DNA from: Clostridia bacterium
GTDB taxonomy: Bacteria; Bacillota; Clostridia; Oscillospirales; CAG-272
DNA: 11,000 nt
NCBI GenBank assembly: GCA_017411935.1
Contig: JAFQPC010000132.1
Coordinates: 1 to 11,000, forward strand
Reading direction: 5' to 3'
Part shown: positions 1-6,450 of the stretch, in pieces
Position numbering within the stretch: position 1 is the first letter of the stretch
Layout of the letters: every line of letters begins with the position of its first letter
Translations under genes and position numbers: made by a program
Notes under the pieces: generated by a model
What the model saw: only the letters and a program-made list of their open reading frames with translations
Told to the model about the DNA's origin: nothing
Databases searched by the model: none

Positions 1-7
1 ACAAAAA

Positions 8-132
8 GCCTCCCTTGTGTAAAGGGAGGTGGCGCGGCGTAGCCGTGACTGAGGGATTGTAAGAACTGAATTTCTCATAAAAACAATCCCTCAGTCAGCT
101 TCGCTGACAGCTCCCTTTACACAAGGGAGCCT
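8..132. repeat. MITE-like imperfect inverted repeat
   Basis: The two arms are near-perfect reverse complements. The left arm starts GCCTCCCTTGTGTAAAGGGAG (about 8-28) and ends GACTGAGGGATTG (about 47-59). The right arm starts CAATCCCTCAGTC (about 84-96) and ends CTCCCTTTACACAAGGGAG (about 111-129). The outer part of each arm is itself a small hairpin (CTCCCTT/AAGGGAG), and the centre is an A+T-rich loop. There is no coding capacity. This looks like a small non-autonomous palindromic repeat of a kind I associate with gut Clostridia, but I cannot confirm a family name or copy number here. It may also act as an RNA hairpin behind whatever lies left of the window. Confidence 0.75.
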
Positions 133-186
133 CTGGCTGTAACCGTTTGTTTTTCTGTTGATTTATTGTAAAACTGTCCTTAGGAA

Positions 187-213
187 CCCAACGCCTTTGC
201 GTTTGGCTTTTTT
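187..213 (+). terminator. possible rho-independent terminator
   Basis: The stem CCAACGC / GCGTTTGG with a CTTT loop is followed by CTTTTTTG on the plus strand. It sits directly beside the stop codon of the minus-strand ROK regulator gene. The T-run lies on the plus side, so it would best stop plus-strand transcripts. On the minus strand the hairpin is not followed by a T-run, so termination of the ROK gene here is only possible. Confidence 0.4.
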
Positions 214-214
214 G

Positions 215-1300
215 TCAGTCAATCGAAAAATATCGGTCAAAGGCGTAGGCAGCAAGTCCGCCGAATGCCAAGGCTTTGACGTCGTCGGCATAGCGAATTT
301 CAAATTCGCGGAAGCGCTCGCCCGTGACCTTTGCGCGGGTGAGGTCGATAAGACGATCTTTTTGTTCTTCGGTCATTTTTTCGACATACGAGCCGACAAG
401 GATCACCGCAGAGGGATCGGAGAGGTTGACCGACGTTGAAATGGCGATCGAGAGAAGATCCATCACTTCGTCCGAAAGCGCTCCGCCGTTTTTCAGAACG
501 GCATCGCGGACCACGGCTTCGAGACAGCCGACCTGACCGCAGGAGCAGCGAACGTCAGAGGGGATCTTGATATGTCCGAGCTCGCCGTGCATATAGTTTG
601 CGCCGTGACGGCAATGACCGCACACGACGGTCGAGGCGCCGATCCCGTCAAAACCGAGGATCATCAGTTGAAAATGGTCGATACTCGCCGAGAAGAGCTG
701 ATGATAAGCACCGAGCGCCAAGGTGTTGGCGATTCGCTCAAGAAAAATATTTTCCCCAAAGCGATCGGCAAAATAATCGTTCAGGCAGACGTTTTTCCAA
801 CCCGTTTCCGCCGAATGAAGGATCGTTCGGGTGTTGTGATCGATCAGACCCGGTAGAGAAATGCTCAATCCCATCACTTCTTCCTCGGGGCAAAGGCGCA
901 TATCGGAAATCGCGTCGATCTGCCCGTTCAGATAGGAGAAAAGAAGCTCGGGAGACGCCGTTTTTTCTTCGGGGATCTTTTGCTCATAGAGAAAGCTTCC
1001 GTCAAGATCGGTCAGCGCGAGCGTGCGTGAGGACCAATCAAAGGCAAAGAGCTTTTTTGCCGCTCCGTTGAATTTCAGAAAGCGGGGCTTTCGTCCGCCC
1101 GTGGAGTCGCCTTCTCCCTCTTCGAGAATGAGATTTGCCTCTTGGAGCTGACGAATGACCTGCGTGACCGAGGCACGGCTGATGTCCATTCTCTCCCAGA
1201 TATCGGTACGCGAAATCGGACCGTTCTGCTTGACAAAATGCAGGAGCGTGTTTCGGTTACGAAGCGCGGCATCGGCATGCGACAGAAAAGAAGTTGACAT
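215..1300 (-). CDS. ROK-family transcriptional regulator (winged HTH + degenerate sugar-kinase fold)
   Basis: 361 residues, the usual length for NagC/XylR-type ROK regulators. Residues about 14-65 form a winged helix-turn-helix (ISRTDIWERMDISRASVTQV), followed by the typical GGRKP linker (68-72). The ROK domain keeps the zinc site: H243 in ELGH, then C252, C254 and C259 in CSCGQVGC. The kinase features are lost. The phosphate motif DxGGT is replaced by DWSSR (88-92), and the Asp normally found in the NDANAA motif is missing (ERIANTLALG, 188-197). It is therefore predicted to bind DNA and a sugar-like ligand rather than phosphorylate a substrate. The ATG lies 3 bases after the stop of the upstream transaminase gene, so the two are probably one transcript with coupled translation; no strong ribosome site is visible. 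Target genes and ligand are unknown; autoregulation or control of the transaminase is possible. Confidence 0.9.
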   Translation of the reverse strand: MSTSFLSHADAALRNRNTLLHFVKQNGPISRTDIWERMDISRASVTQVIRQLQEANLILEEGEGDSTGGRKPRFLKFNGAAKKLFAFDWSSRTLALTDLDGSFLYEQKIPEEKTASPELLFSYLNGQIDAISDMRLCPEEEVMGLSISLPGLIDHNTRTILHSAETGWKNVCLNDYFADRFGENIFLERIANTLALGAYHQLFSASIDHFQLMILGFDGIGASTVVCGHCRHGANYMHGELGHIKIPSDVRCSCGQVGCLEAVVRDAVLKNGGALSDEVMDLLSIAISTSVNLSDPSAVILVGSYVEKMTEEQKDRLIDLTRAKVTGERFREFEIRYADDVKALAFGGLAAYAFDRYFSID

Positions 1301-1303
1301 AGA

Positions 1304-2155
1304 TCAGCACTCTTTCGTTTCTTCCAAAAATTCGCGAAGGACCTCGTCCTGAATGGTGCGCAGAAGCTCGGGGGCGCGTCCGCCGACCTTCTTTCCGTCG
1401 ACCTCGTCGGCGGCGGAGCAGAGCGTTCCTGCCGAGGAGATCATAACCTCGTCGGCGTTCATCAGCTCGTCGATCGTATAGGGCTCCTCGCGCACGGGAA
1501 TGCCGAGTCTGCCACACGCTTCGATCAGATGCTTTCTGGCAATGCCGGGCAGGATCAGATTGTCGGTGGGGGCAGTCACGAAGGCGCCGTCCTTCAGAAT
1601 ATGCACGTTGCTGTGCGCGCACTCGGTCACGCGGCCGCTGCGGTGGAATACTGTCTCGGTACAGTTCGCTTCCTTGGCTCTCTGAGAGGCAATGACCGCG
1701 GGAATGAGGTTGACGGTCTTGATATTGCAATGCAAAAATCTCGTGTCCTCGGCGGTCATCAGCTTGACGCGCTTGTAGACATCAACGATCTGCTTGGGAT
1801 AAATATTGATCCAGAGATTTGCTTTTTCTCCGTTCTCGGCAAAGACGTGATTGCGGATCGGAGTCCCTGCACGAGAAGCCTGGAAGTAGACGAAGTTTTC
1901 GCCCGTGTCCATCTTCCTGACCATTTCGTTGAGAAGCGCCTTGAGCTCTTCCTTGGTGCAGGGAAGCTCGATCTCCAAAAGACGGGCGCTGTTGAAAAAA
2001 CGGTTGACGTGATCGTCGAGCGTAAAGATCTTATAGTTGCGGCTGTAGGTCGCATCGTAAATGGCATCGCCGAAGAAGCAGATACGGTCGCTCATCGGGA
2101 TGAACATATTTTCCATTTCATCGTATTTTCCGTTATAATAGGCAAGGTTTTTCAT
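1304..2155 (-). CDS. dat: class IV aminotransferase, D-amino-acid transaminase-like
   Basis: 283 residues, matching D-alanine transaminases (about 280). These PLP enzymes move amino groups between D-amino acids and 2-oxo acids, supplying D-Glu or D-Ala for peptidoglycan. The PLP-binding lysine is K146 in NIKTVNLIPAVIA, which resembles the IKSLN motif of bacterial D-amino-acid transaminases. The conserved glutamate is E178 in GRVTECAHSNV, followed by LILPGIARKHLIE and the cofactor-phosphate region around ISSAGT (239-244). The ATG has a good AAAGGAG site, and a consensus promoter lies just upstream. The ROK regulator gene follows 3 bases after its stop. Branched-chain aminotransferase (IlvE) and aminodeoxychorismate lyase share the fold. 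The overall pattern favours D-amino-acid transaminase, but an IlvE-like activity would suit the neighbouring Ile-type T-box gene and cannot be excluded. Confidence 0.85.
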   Translation of the reverse strand: MKNLAYYNGKYDEMENMFIPMSDRICFFGDAIYDATYSRNYKIFTLDDHVNRFFNSARLLEIELPCTKEELKALLNEMVRKMDTGENFVYFQASRAGTPIRNHVFAENGEKANLWINIYPKQIVDVYKRVKLMTAEDTRFLHCNIKTVNLIPAVIASQRAKEANCTETVFHRSGRVTECAHSNVHILKDGAFVTAPTDNLILPGIARKHLIEACGRLGIPVREEPYTIDELMNADEVMISSAGTLCSAADEVDGKKVGGRAPELLRTIQDEVLREFLEETKEC

Positions 2156-2195
2156 AAAAGCTCCTTTTGAATCAATATAATTACATCAATATATT

Positions 2196-2224
2196 AGTAT
2201 AGCATGTTTTGGAAAATTTGTCAA
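2196..2224 (-). promoter_or_regulatory. sigma-A promoter for the transaminase-ROK operon
   Basis: On the minus strand the -35 box TTGACA (2219-2224), an exact 17-base spacer and the -10 box TATACT (2196-2201) lie about 40 bases before the transaminase ATG. The -35 box touches the T-run of the preceding terminator, so the transaminase-ROK pair is a separate transcription unit. Confidence 0.85.
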
Positions 2225-2260
2225 GAAAAATCAAGGCGACTCTGTGGGAACCGCCTTGAT
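2224..2260 (-). terminator. rho-independent terminator after the acyl-CoA synthetase fusion gene
   Basis: On the minus strand the stem ATCAAGGCG / CGCCTTGAT (2252-2260 and 2230-2238) is followed by a TTTTTC run. It lies 12 bases past the stop of the fusion gene and closes the T-box-controlled unit. Confidence 0.85.
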
Positions 2261-2272
2261 TTATAATTTTGG

Positions 2273-4576
2273 TTATTTTTTCATTTTTTCCAGATCGTTT
2301 TTGCGGATCTCTACACGTCTGACCTTACCGCTGATGGTTTTGGGAAGCTCCTCCACAAACTCAACGATTCTCGGATATTTATACGGTGCGGTATGTGTCT
2401 TGACATACTCTTGGATCTCCTTTTTGAGCGTATCCGTGCCGACCGTACCCTTGACGAGCACGACGGTGGCTTTGACGATCTGACCGCGTACCTCATCGGG
2501 AACAGGCGTTACAGCACATTCGAGAACATAGGGAAGCTCCATGATGACGCTCTCGATCTCAAACGGACCGATACGGTATCCCGAGGACTTGATCACGTCG
2601 TCGATACGGCCGACGTACCAGAGGTATCCATCCTCGTCCATCGTTGCCTGATCTCCCGTATGATAATAGCCGTCGTGCCAAACATCTTTCGTCTTTTCTT
2701 CGTCCAAATAATATCCGATAAAAAGACCGCAAGGCGCTTTATCCTTCACGCGAATACAGATCTCACCCGTGTCGCCCGTCTTGCATTCGTTGCCGTCGGG
2801 ATCGAGCACCACCACGTCGTACAGCGGACTGGGCTTACCCATCGAGCCGATCTTCGGGGTAGAGCCGACGAAGTTTGCGATAGACAGCGTGGTTTCCGTC
2901 TGCCCAAAGCCTTCCATAATGGTAAGTCCTGTTGCTTTCTTGAACTGATTAAAGACCTCGGGGTTCAGCGCCTCTCCTGCCGTCGTTGCGTATTCGATCG
3001 AAGAAAGGTCATATTTTGAGAGATCTTCTTTGATGAAGAAACGGTACATTGTGGGGGGAGCGCAGAAGGTAGTGATATGATATTTTGCGAACATCGGAAG
3101 AATATCCTCCGAATGGAATCGGTCAAAGTCGTAGGTAAATACGCCTGCCTCGCAGAGCCACTGTCCGTAGAGCTTGCCCCAAAGAGCTTTGCCCCAACCC
3201 GTATCGGAGATGGTGAAGTGCAATCCGTTGGGATTGACGTTATGCCAATGCTTTGCGGTGGGGTAGTGACCTAACGCATACTTATAAGAATGCGTTGCGA
3301 TGCGGGGATAACCCGTCGTACCCGAGGTAAAGAGCATCAGCATCGGGTCGTTACCGCAAGGAGTGTTCTCGGTGCGATCATAATGCGTGCTGAAGCGCTC
3401 CATCTCTACGTTGAAATCGTTCCAGCCGTCCTTTTTGCCGCCCACCAGGATCTTCAGCATTCCGGGGAATTTTGCGGCAGCTTTTTCCGCTTCGTTGGAT
3501 ACGTCGCCGTCCGCGGTACAAACGATCGCCTTGACCTTTGCCGCTTGGTATCTGTAATCAAAATCGTGTGCCACAAGCTGATTGGTCGCGGGAATTGCGA
3601 TCGCTCCGATCTTGTGAAGTGCCAGCATACAGAACCAGAACTGATAATGGCGCTTGAGCACGAGCATAACGGTGTCGCCCTTTTTGATGCCGAGGGATTC
3701 GAAATAGTTTGCCGTCTTTGCCGAGTATTTCTTCATATCTCCAAAGGTAAATCTGCGATCGCTCTTATCATTCGCGACCCAAAGCATCGCAAGTTTATCG
3801 GGAGTCTTTTTCGCAATTGCGTCCACACAGTCAAAGGCAAAGTTGAATTTATCCTCATTTTTAAATTTGATGCCGTTAAATACTCCATTTTCATCATAAT
3901 ACGACTCAACGAAATTATCTGCAACAGTTTCTTCTGTGTTGGAGTTCTTTTCCAAAGATTTTGCAGCTACAAACGGAGCCTCGGGGTATTCCTCGCTGAC
4001 TTGACCGTCCTGCGGATTCAGGACCACTGCGTGAAACTCACAGCCGCCCTCGCTGACCGCGATCATACCGTGGGGGATCAGGCTGTTATAGAAGATCGAA
4101 TCCCCTTCGTGAAGAACGTCCACGTGATTGCCGACCTGTACCTTCAGTGAACCTTTTACGATGACGTCAAACTCCTGACCGTTGTGGGAGTTGAGTTTTA
4201 TCGGCGCATTCTGCTCCTCGGCAAGATAGGGGAATTTGACAAGGAAGGGCTCTGCCAGCTTTTCCTTGAACTTGGGCGCAAGGTTATTGTATTCCACGCC
4301 GTGTTGCTTTAAAATTTTAAGACCCTCGCCTTTTCTTGTAATGGCAAAGGAAGTCAACGTCGTACTTCTGCCTTCGAGCAGATCCACAACTTCTACGTCG
4401 CAAGCTTTGGCGCACTTGTAAATAAACGTAAAGCTGAAGTCTGTTTCACCTTCTTCGAGGAGCAGGTAATCCTCCACCGATACTCCTGTCAGCTTTGCAA
4501 GCTCTGCGGGAGTATATCCCTTTGCCTCGCGCAGGTCCTTGATTCTTCCTGCGACTTCCTTCAAACTGTAATCCAT
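2273..4576 (-). CDS. XRE-type HTH + cupin + acyl-CoA synthetase (AMP-binding) fusion protein
   Basis: 767 residues in three parts. Residues about 1-65 are an XRE/Cro-type helix-turn-helix (YTPAELAKLTGVSVEDYLLLE). Residues about 125-190 are a cupin with H131, E135 and H169 (LIPHGM). Residues about 240-767 are an ANL-family acyl-CoA ligase: P-loop FTSGTTGYPR (416-425), ISDTGWG (456-462), GFGQTET (556-562), YHTGD (638-642), GRID (656-659) and catalytic K751 in PKTISGKVRR. The ligase makes acyl-AMP then acyl-CoA from a carboxylic acid, ATP and CoA; its pattern resembles the medium-chain ACSM group rather than acetate synthetases. The chosen ATG at 4576 has AAAGGAG upstream; the open frame reaches 4651, but that would start inside the leader terminator. 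R425 replaces the usual P-loop lysine. HTH-cupin proteins are normally separate regulators, so the fusion may sense its own metabolite. It is controlled by the T-box leader upstream. Substrate unknown; a branched short-chain acid is my inference. Confidence 0.9.
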   Translation of the reverse strand: MDYSLKEVAGRIKDLREAKGYTPAELAKLTGVSVEDYLLLEEGETDFSFTFIYKCAKACDVEVVDLLEGRSTTLTSFAITRKGEGLKILKQHGVEYNNLAPKFKEKLAEPFLVKFPYLAEEQNAPIKLNSHNGQEFDVIVKGSLKVQVGNHVDVLHEGDSIFYNSLIPHGMIAVSEGGCEFHAVVLNPQDGQVSEEYPEAPFVAAKSLEKNSNTEETVADNFVESYYDENGVFNGIKFKNEDKFNFAFDCVDAIAKKTPDKLAMLWVANDKSDRRFTFGDMKKYSAKTANYFESLGIKKGDTVMLVLKRHYQFWFCMLALHKIGAIAIPATNQLVAHDFDYRYQAAKVKAIVCTADGDVSNEAEKAAAKFPGMLKILVGGKKDGWNDFNVEMERFSTHYDRTENTPCGNDPMLMLFTSGTTGYPRIATHSYKYALGHYPTAKHWHNVNPNGLHFTISDTGWGKALWGKLYGQWLCEAGVFTYDFDRFHSEDILPMFAKYHITTFCAPPTMYRFFIKEDLSKYDLSSIEYATTAGEALNPEVFNQFKKATGLTIMEGFGQTETTLSIANFVGSTPKIGSMGKPSPLYDVVVLDPDGNECKTGDTGEICIRVKDKAPCGLFIGYYLDEEKTKDVWHDGYYHTGDQATMDEDGYLWYVGRIDDVIKSSGYRIGPFEIESVIMELPYVLECAVTPVPDEVRGQIVKATVVLVKGTVGTDTLKKEIQEYVKTHTAPYKYPRIVEFVEELPKTISGKVRRVEIRKNDLEKMKK

Positions 4577-4632
4577 TGTGCTGTCTCCTTTCGTTTTTGA
4601 CATTTTTCGGGAATGATTACAAATTTGAATAA

Positions 4633-4673
4633 AACAAAAAACTCGTCTCAAAGAATTTCTTTTGAGACGAGTT
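4633..4673 (-). terminator. T-box-regulated intrinsic terminator
   Basis: On the minus strand AACTCGTCTCAAA pairs with TTTGAGACGAGTT around a short loop and is followed by TTTTTTGTTTT. It lies directly after the T-box sequence and about 60 bases before the fusion-gene ATG, which is the normal place for the conditional terminator of a T-box leader. Confidence 0.9.
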
Positions 4674-4921
4674 TATCACCCGCGGTACCACTCAAATTAC
4701 GGAAATGTTATTTTTCCGTCACTTTCCGGACTCTATTAAGTCCTTTGCCTTTACGCAGCAATACGGAAGGAGTCTACTCAGCCTTCGCCTTTCGGTCCTT
4801 CGACTCAGAAGTGATAGGTCATAAGGAATGCTCTGTTATTGTCTCGCACCAACCGACAACTCTCTGTCAACGTCACGTTCCGACCCTCTTCGTCACAGTC
4901 GTTTTTGTGATATTCAAATTT
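4633..4921 (-). promoter_or_regulatory. T-box leader (tRNA-sensing riboswitch), specifier probably AUC (Ile)
   Basis: The minus strand carries the T-box hallmark GTGGTACCGCGG (core 4681-4691). It is followed by a strong intrinsic terminator with 13-bp arms (4661-4673 and 4640-4652) and a T-run (4633-4640). Upstream is Stem I: CGACT/AGTCG closes at 4897-4901 and 4801-4805, with GACGAAGAGG on one side, CACTTCTGAG on the other, and the distal motif GGTGCGAGAC (about 4836-4848). The triplet before A-CTTCT is ATC (4813-4815), which suggests tRNA-Ile. The frame one base earlier would read UAU (Tyr). The base after TGG is T, which fits a discriminator A; both tRNAs have this. Uncharged tRNA would pair with the TGGT bulge and prevent termination, raising expression of the fusion gene. 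The family call is firm; the amino acid call is moderate. Confidence 0.92.
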
Positions 4922-4927
4922 ACTTGG

Positions 4928-4956
4928 ATTATAGCACTAAAATTTTCGGTTGTCAA
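4928..4956 (-). promoter_or_regulatory. consensus sigma-A promoter for the T-box leader
   Basis: On the minus strand a perfect -35 TTGACA (4951-4956), a 17-base spacer and a perfect -10 TATAAT (4928-4933) place the start of transcription near 4921, just before Stem I. The leader and fusion gene therefore do not depend on the upstream amidohydrolase promoter. Confidence 0.9.
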
Positions 4957-5005
4957 GACCTTTTTTGAAAAAAATGGAATTTTTTTAAAAAAATTTTTGA
5001 TGGGC

Positions 5006-5437
5006 TCATAGCGGTTTGCACTTGACGATCGCTTCGGTCACGTCCGTCAGAACAAGTTCGCCGTTTTGGTTGTAAGCTTCGATCGAAACCTCGACCAGAC
5101 CGTTTCTGGCATTTCTTTTTGTCAGACCTGTGATCGTTGCTTTTCCCGAAAGAATATCTTCGGCAAATACGGGTCTCAGCCATTCGATCTTAGTAGACTT
5201 TCCCGCCAACAGCTCTTCGCCGAAAAAATCCACCTCAAGATAGTTTGCCCACACCGACATAAAGGACATCACTCCCGGTGCGATCAGCTTGCCAAAGGGG
5301 GTGGTTTTGGCGTATTCCTCGTCGGTATGTAACGGAATATTATCATAGGTTCTGGCGAAAGCCATCATTTTCTCTTTTTCGATGACGGCAGGGGAAATCT
5401 CCACGGTCATTCCTACGGTCAGATCATCAAAATACAT
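5006..5437 (-). CDS. MaoC-like hot-dog hydratase/dehydratase
   Basis: 143 residues, the usual length for single-domain MaoC or (R)-specific enoyl-CoA hydratases. The family hydrates trans-2-enoyl-CoA or runs the reverse dehydration. The signature region is YDNIPLHTDEEYA (31-43) with catalytic-type D32 and H37 in the D-x4-H pattern, followed by KLIAPGVMS (50-58). I chose the ATG at 5437 because the conserved start MYFDDLTVGM begins there; an upstream in-frame ATG at 5569 would lie inside the amidohydrolase gene. The ribosome site is weak (GGAAAG or AAGAAG). The gene starts 26 bases after the amidohydrolase stop and is probably cotranscribed with it. No clear GC-rich terminator follows, only an A/T run (about 4975-4999). 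Its true substrate, and any link to the acyl-CoA synthetase downstream, are inferred from position only. Confidence 0.85.
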   Translation of the reverse strand: MYFDDLTVGMTVEISPAVIEKEKMMAFARTYDNIPLHTDEEYAKTTPFGKLIAPGVMSFMSVWANYLEVDFFGEELLAGKSTKIEWLRPVFAEDILSGKATITGLTKRNARNGLVEVSIEAYNQNGELVLTDVTEAIVKCKPL

Positions 5438-5463
5438 AATACTTTTATCTTCTTTCCGATTTT

Positions 5464-6261
5464 TTAGTTGAGGAATAATTTTGCGGCATTGTTGTAAAAA
5501 ATATCCTCGCGCTGCTCCTCGGTAAGGTCGATCGCCATAAAGCGTTCCAGCTCGGTATTGATCTCCCACATCGGATAGTCGGTTCCGAATAACACACGGT
5601 CGGTGCCGTAAGCCATGATCAGCTCTTTTGCTTTTTCTGCCGACATAGCGTAGAGAGAGGATGAGCAGTCCACGAAAAAGTTTTGATACTTTCTCAGTTT
5701 TTCGGTCGCCTCATCCCAGACCGACCAGCCGCCAAAATGGGCGCCAACGACCGTTAGGTCGGGATATTTTTCAAGAACGGGCATCATTCGGTTGGGGTTG
5801 GAGAAGTCGAAGCGGTAGTCACCCGTATGCATCAGGATCGGGAGAGAGCCTTCACACAGCGTATAGATTTTGTCCATTTTTGGATCATCCATTCGAAATT
5901 GCTGGATATCGGGGTGCAGTTTGACTCCTTTTAAACCGAGCGCGCGGATTTCCGCCACCTCTGCCTCAATATTGTCGCTGTCGGGGTGGAGTGTTCCAAG
6001 TCCCGTAAAGCGTCCGTTGCTTGCCGCAACCGATTCGGCAATAAAGTGGTTGATGCTGGAAACCTGCTTGGGCGTGGTTGCCACCGATTGAACGATAAAA
6101 TGTTCGATCCCCGCTTTCCCTCCAACGTCGAGCAACGTGGAGATCTTGCCGTCAAAAAGTGACGGCATATGATAAAAGTTGCTGGTGCCTGCAGAGGCTT
6201 TTTCTGCGATTTTATCGGGGTATATATGACAGTGAGCGTCGATGATCCTATATGTTTTCAC
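5464..6261 (-). CDS. amidohydrolase family protein (Amidohydro_2 type, TIM barrel)
   Basis: 265 residues, a usual size for the compact amidohydrolase_2 group, which includes decarboxylases related to ACMSD and hydrolases. The full metal-ligand set is visible: H10 and H12 in DAHCHIYP, H116 in VKLHPD, H145 in LMHTGD, H175 in GAHFGG, and D228 in LFGTDYP. It is therefore probably an active cytoplasmic metal enzyme; no signal peptide is seen. The start is GTG at 6261, because the next internal ATG (residue 32) would remove the first metal motif; the ribosome site is poor. It is the first gene of a likely two-gene operon with the MaoC-type protein. Whether it is a hydrolase or a decarboxylase, and on what substrate, cannot be told from the sequence. 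Confidence 0.87.
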   Translation of the reverse strand: MKTYRIIDAHCHIYPDKIAEKASAGTSNFYHMPSLFDGKISTLLDVGGKAGIEHFIVQSVATTPKQVSSINHFIAESVAASNGRFTGLGTLHPDSDNIEAEVAEIRALGLKGVKLHPDIQQFRMDDPKMDKIYTLCEGSLPILMHTGDYRFDFSNPNRMMPVLEKYPDLTVVGAHFGGWSVWDEATEKLRKYQNFFVDCSSSLYAMSAEKAKELIMAYGTDRVLFGTDYPMWEINTELERFMAIDLTEEQREDIFYNNAAKLFLN

Positions 6262-6331
6262 AATGTTACCGATTGCCTTTCGTGTTGGTGAAACTTTGCT
6301 TTTTTGAATAATGCTTTGTAACAGCAGTATT

Positions 6332-6360
6332 ATTATAGCACATCAATTTCTTCTTTTCAA
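6332..6360 (-). promoter_or_regulatory. sigma-A promoter for the amidohydrolase-MaoC operon
   Basis: On the minus strand -35 TTGAAA (6355-6360), a 17-base spacer and -10 TATAAT (6332-6337) lie about 70 bases before the GTG start. The -35 box lies only 10 bases from the -35 of the divergent glucokinase promoter, so a regulator bound here could affect both. Confidence 0.8.
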
Positions 6361-6370
6361 TACCTATATA

Positions 6371-6399
6371 TTGACTTTTTTACTCTGGTAAGATATAAT
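6371..6399 (+). promoter_or_regulatory. sigma-A promoter for the ROK glucokinase gene
   Basis: -35 TTGACT (6371-6376), a 17-base spacer and -10 TATAAT (6394-6399) lie about 50 bases before the ATG at 6451. It is divergent from the amidohydrolase promoter. Confidence 0.85.
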
Positions 6400-6450
6400 T
6401 ATGGGGAAAGAACTCAGTAGGCTTTGAAAATATGTGTTAGGAGAAAAATT

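Noticed and set aside
1529..2170. Open frame of 213 codons on the plus strand
   Set aside because: It is antisense to the class IV aminotransferase, whose PLP and cofactor motifs are clear.
3290..4150. Open frame of 286 codons on the plus strand
   Set aside because: It is antisense to the cupin and ligase parts of the fusion gene and has no family features.
4577..4651. Upstream extension of the acyl-CoA synthetase fusion gene by 25 codons
   Set aside because: The extension would start within the T-box terminator hairpin, while the ATG at 4576 has a proper AAAGGAG site and begins the HTH domain.
5438..5569. Upstream extension of the MaoC-type gene by 44 codons
   Set aside because: It would overlap the end of the amidohydrolase gene in another frame, and the added residues do not resemble the family.
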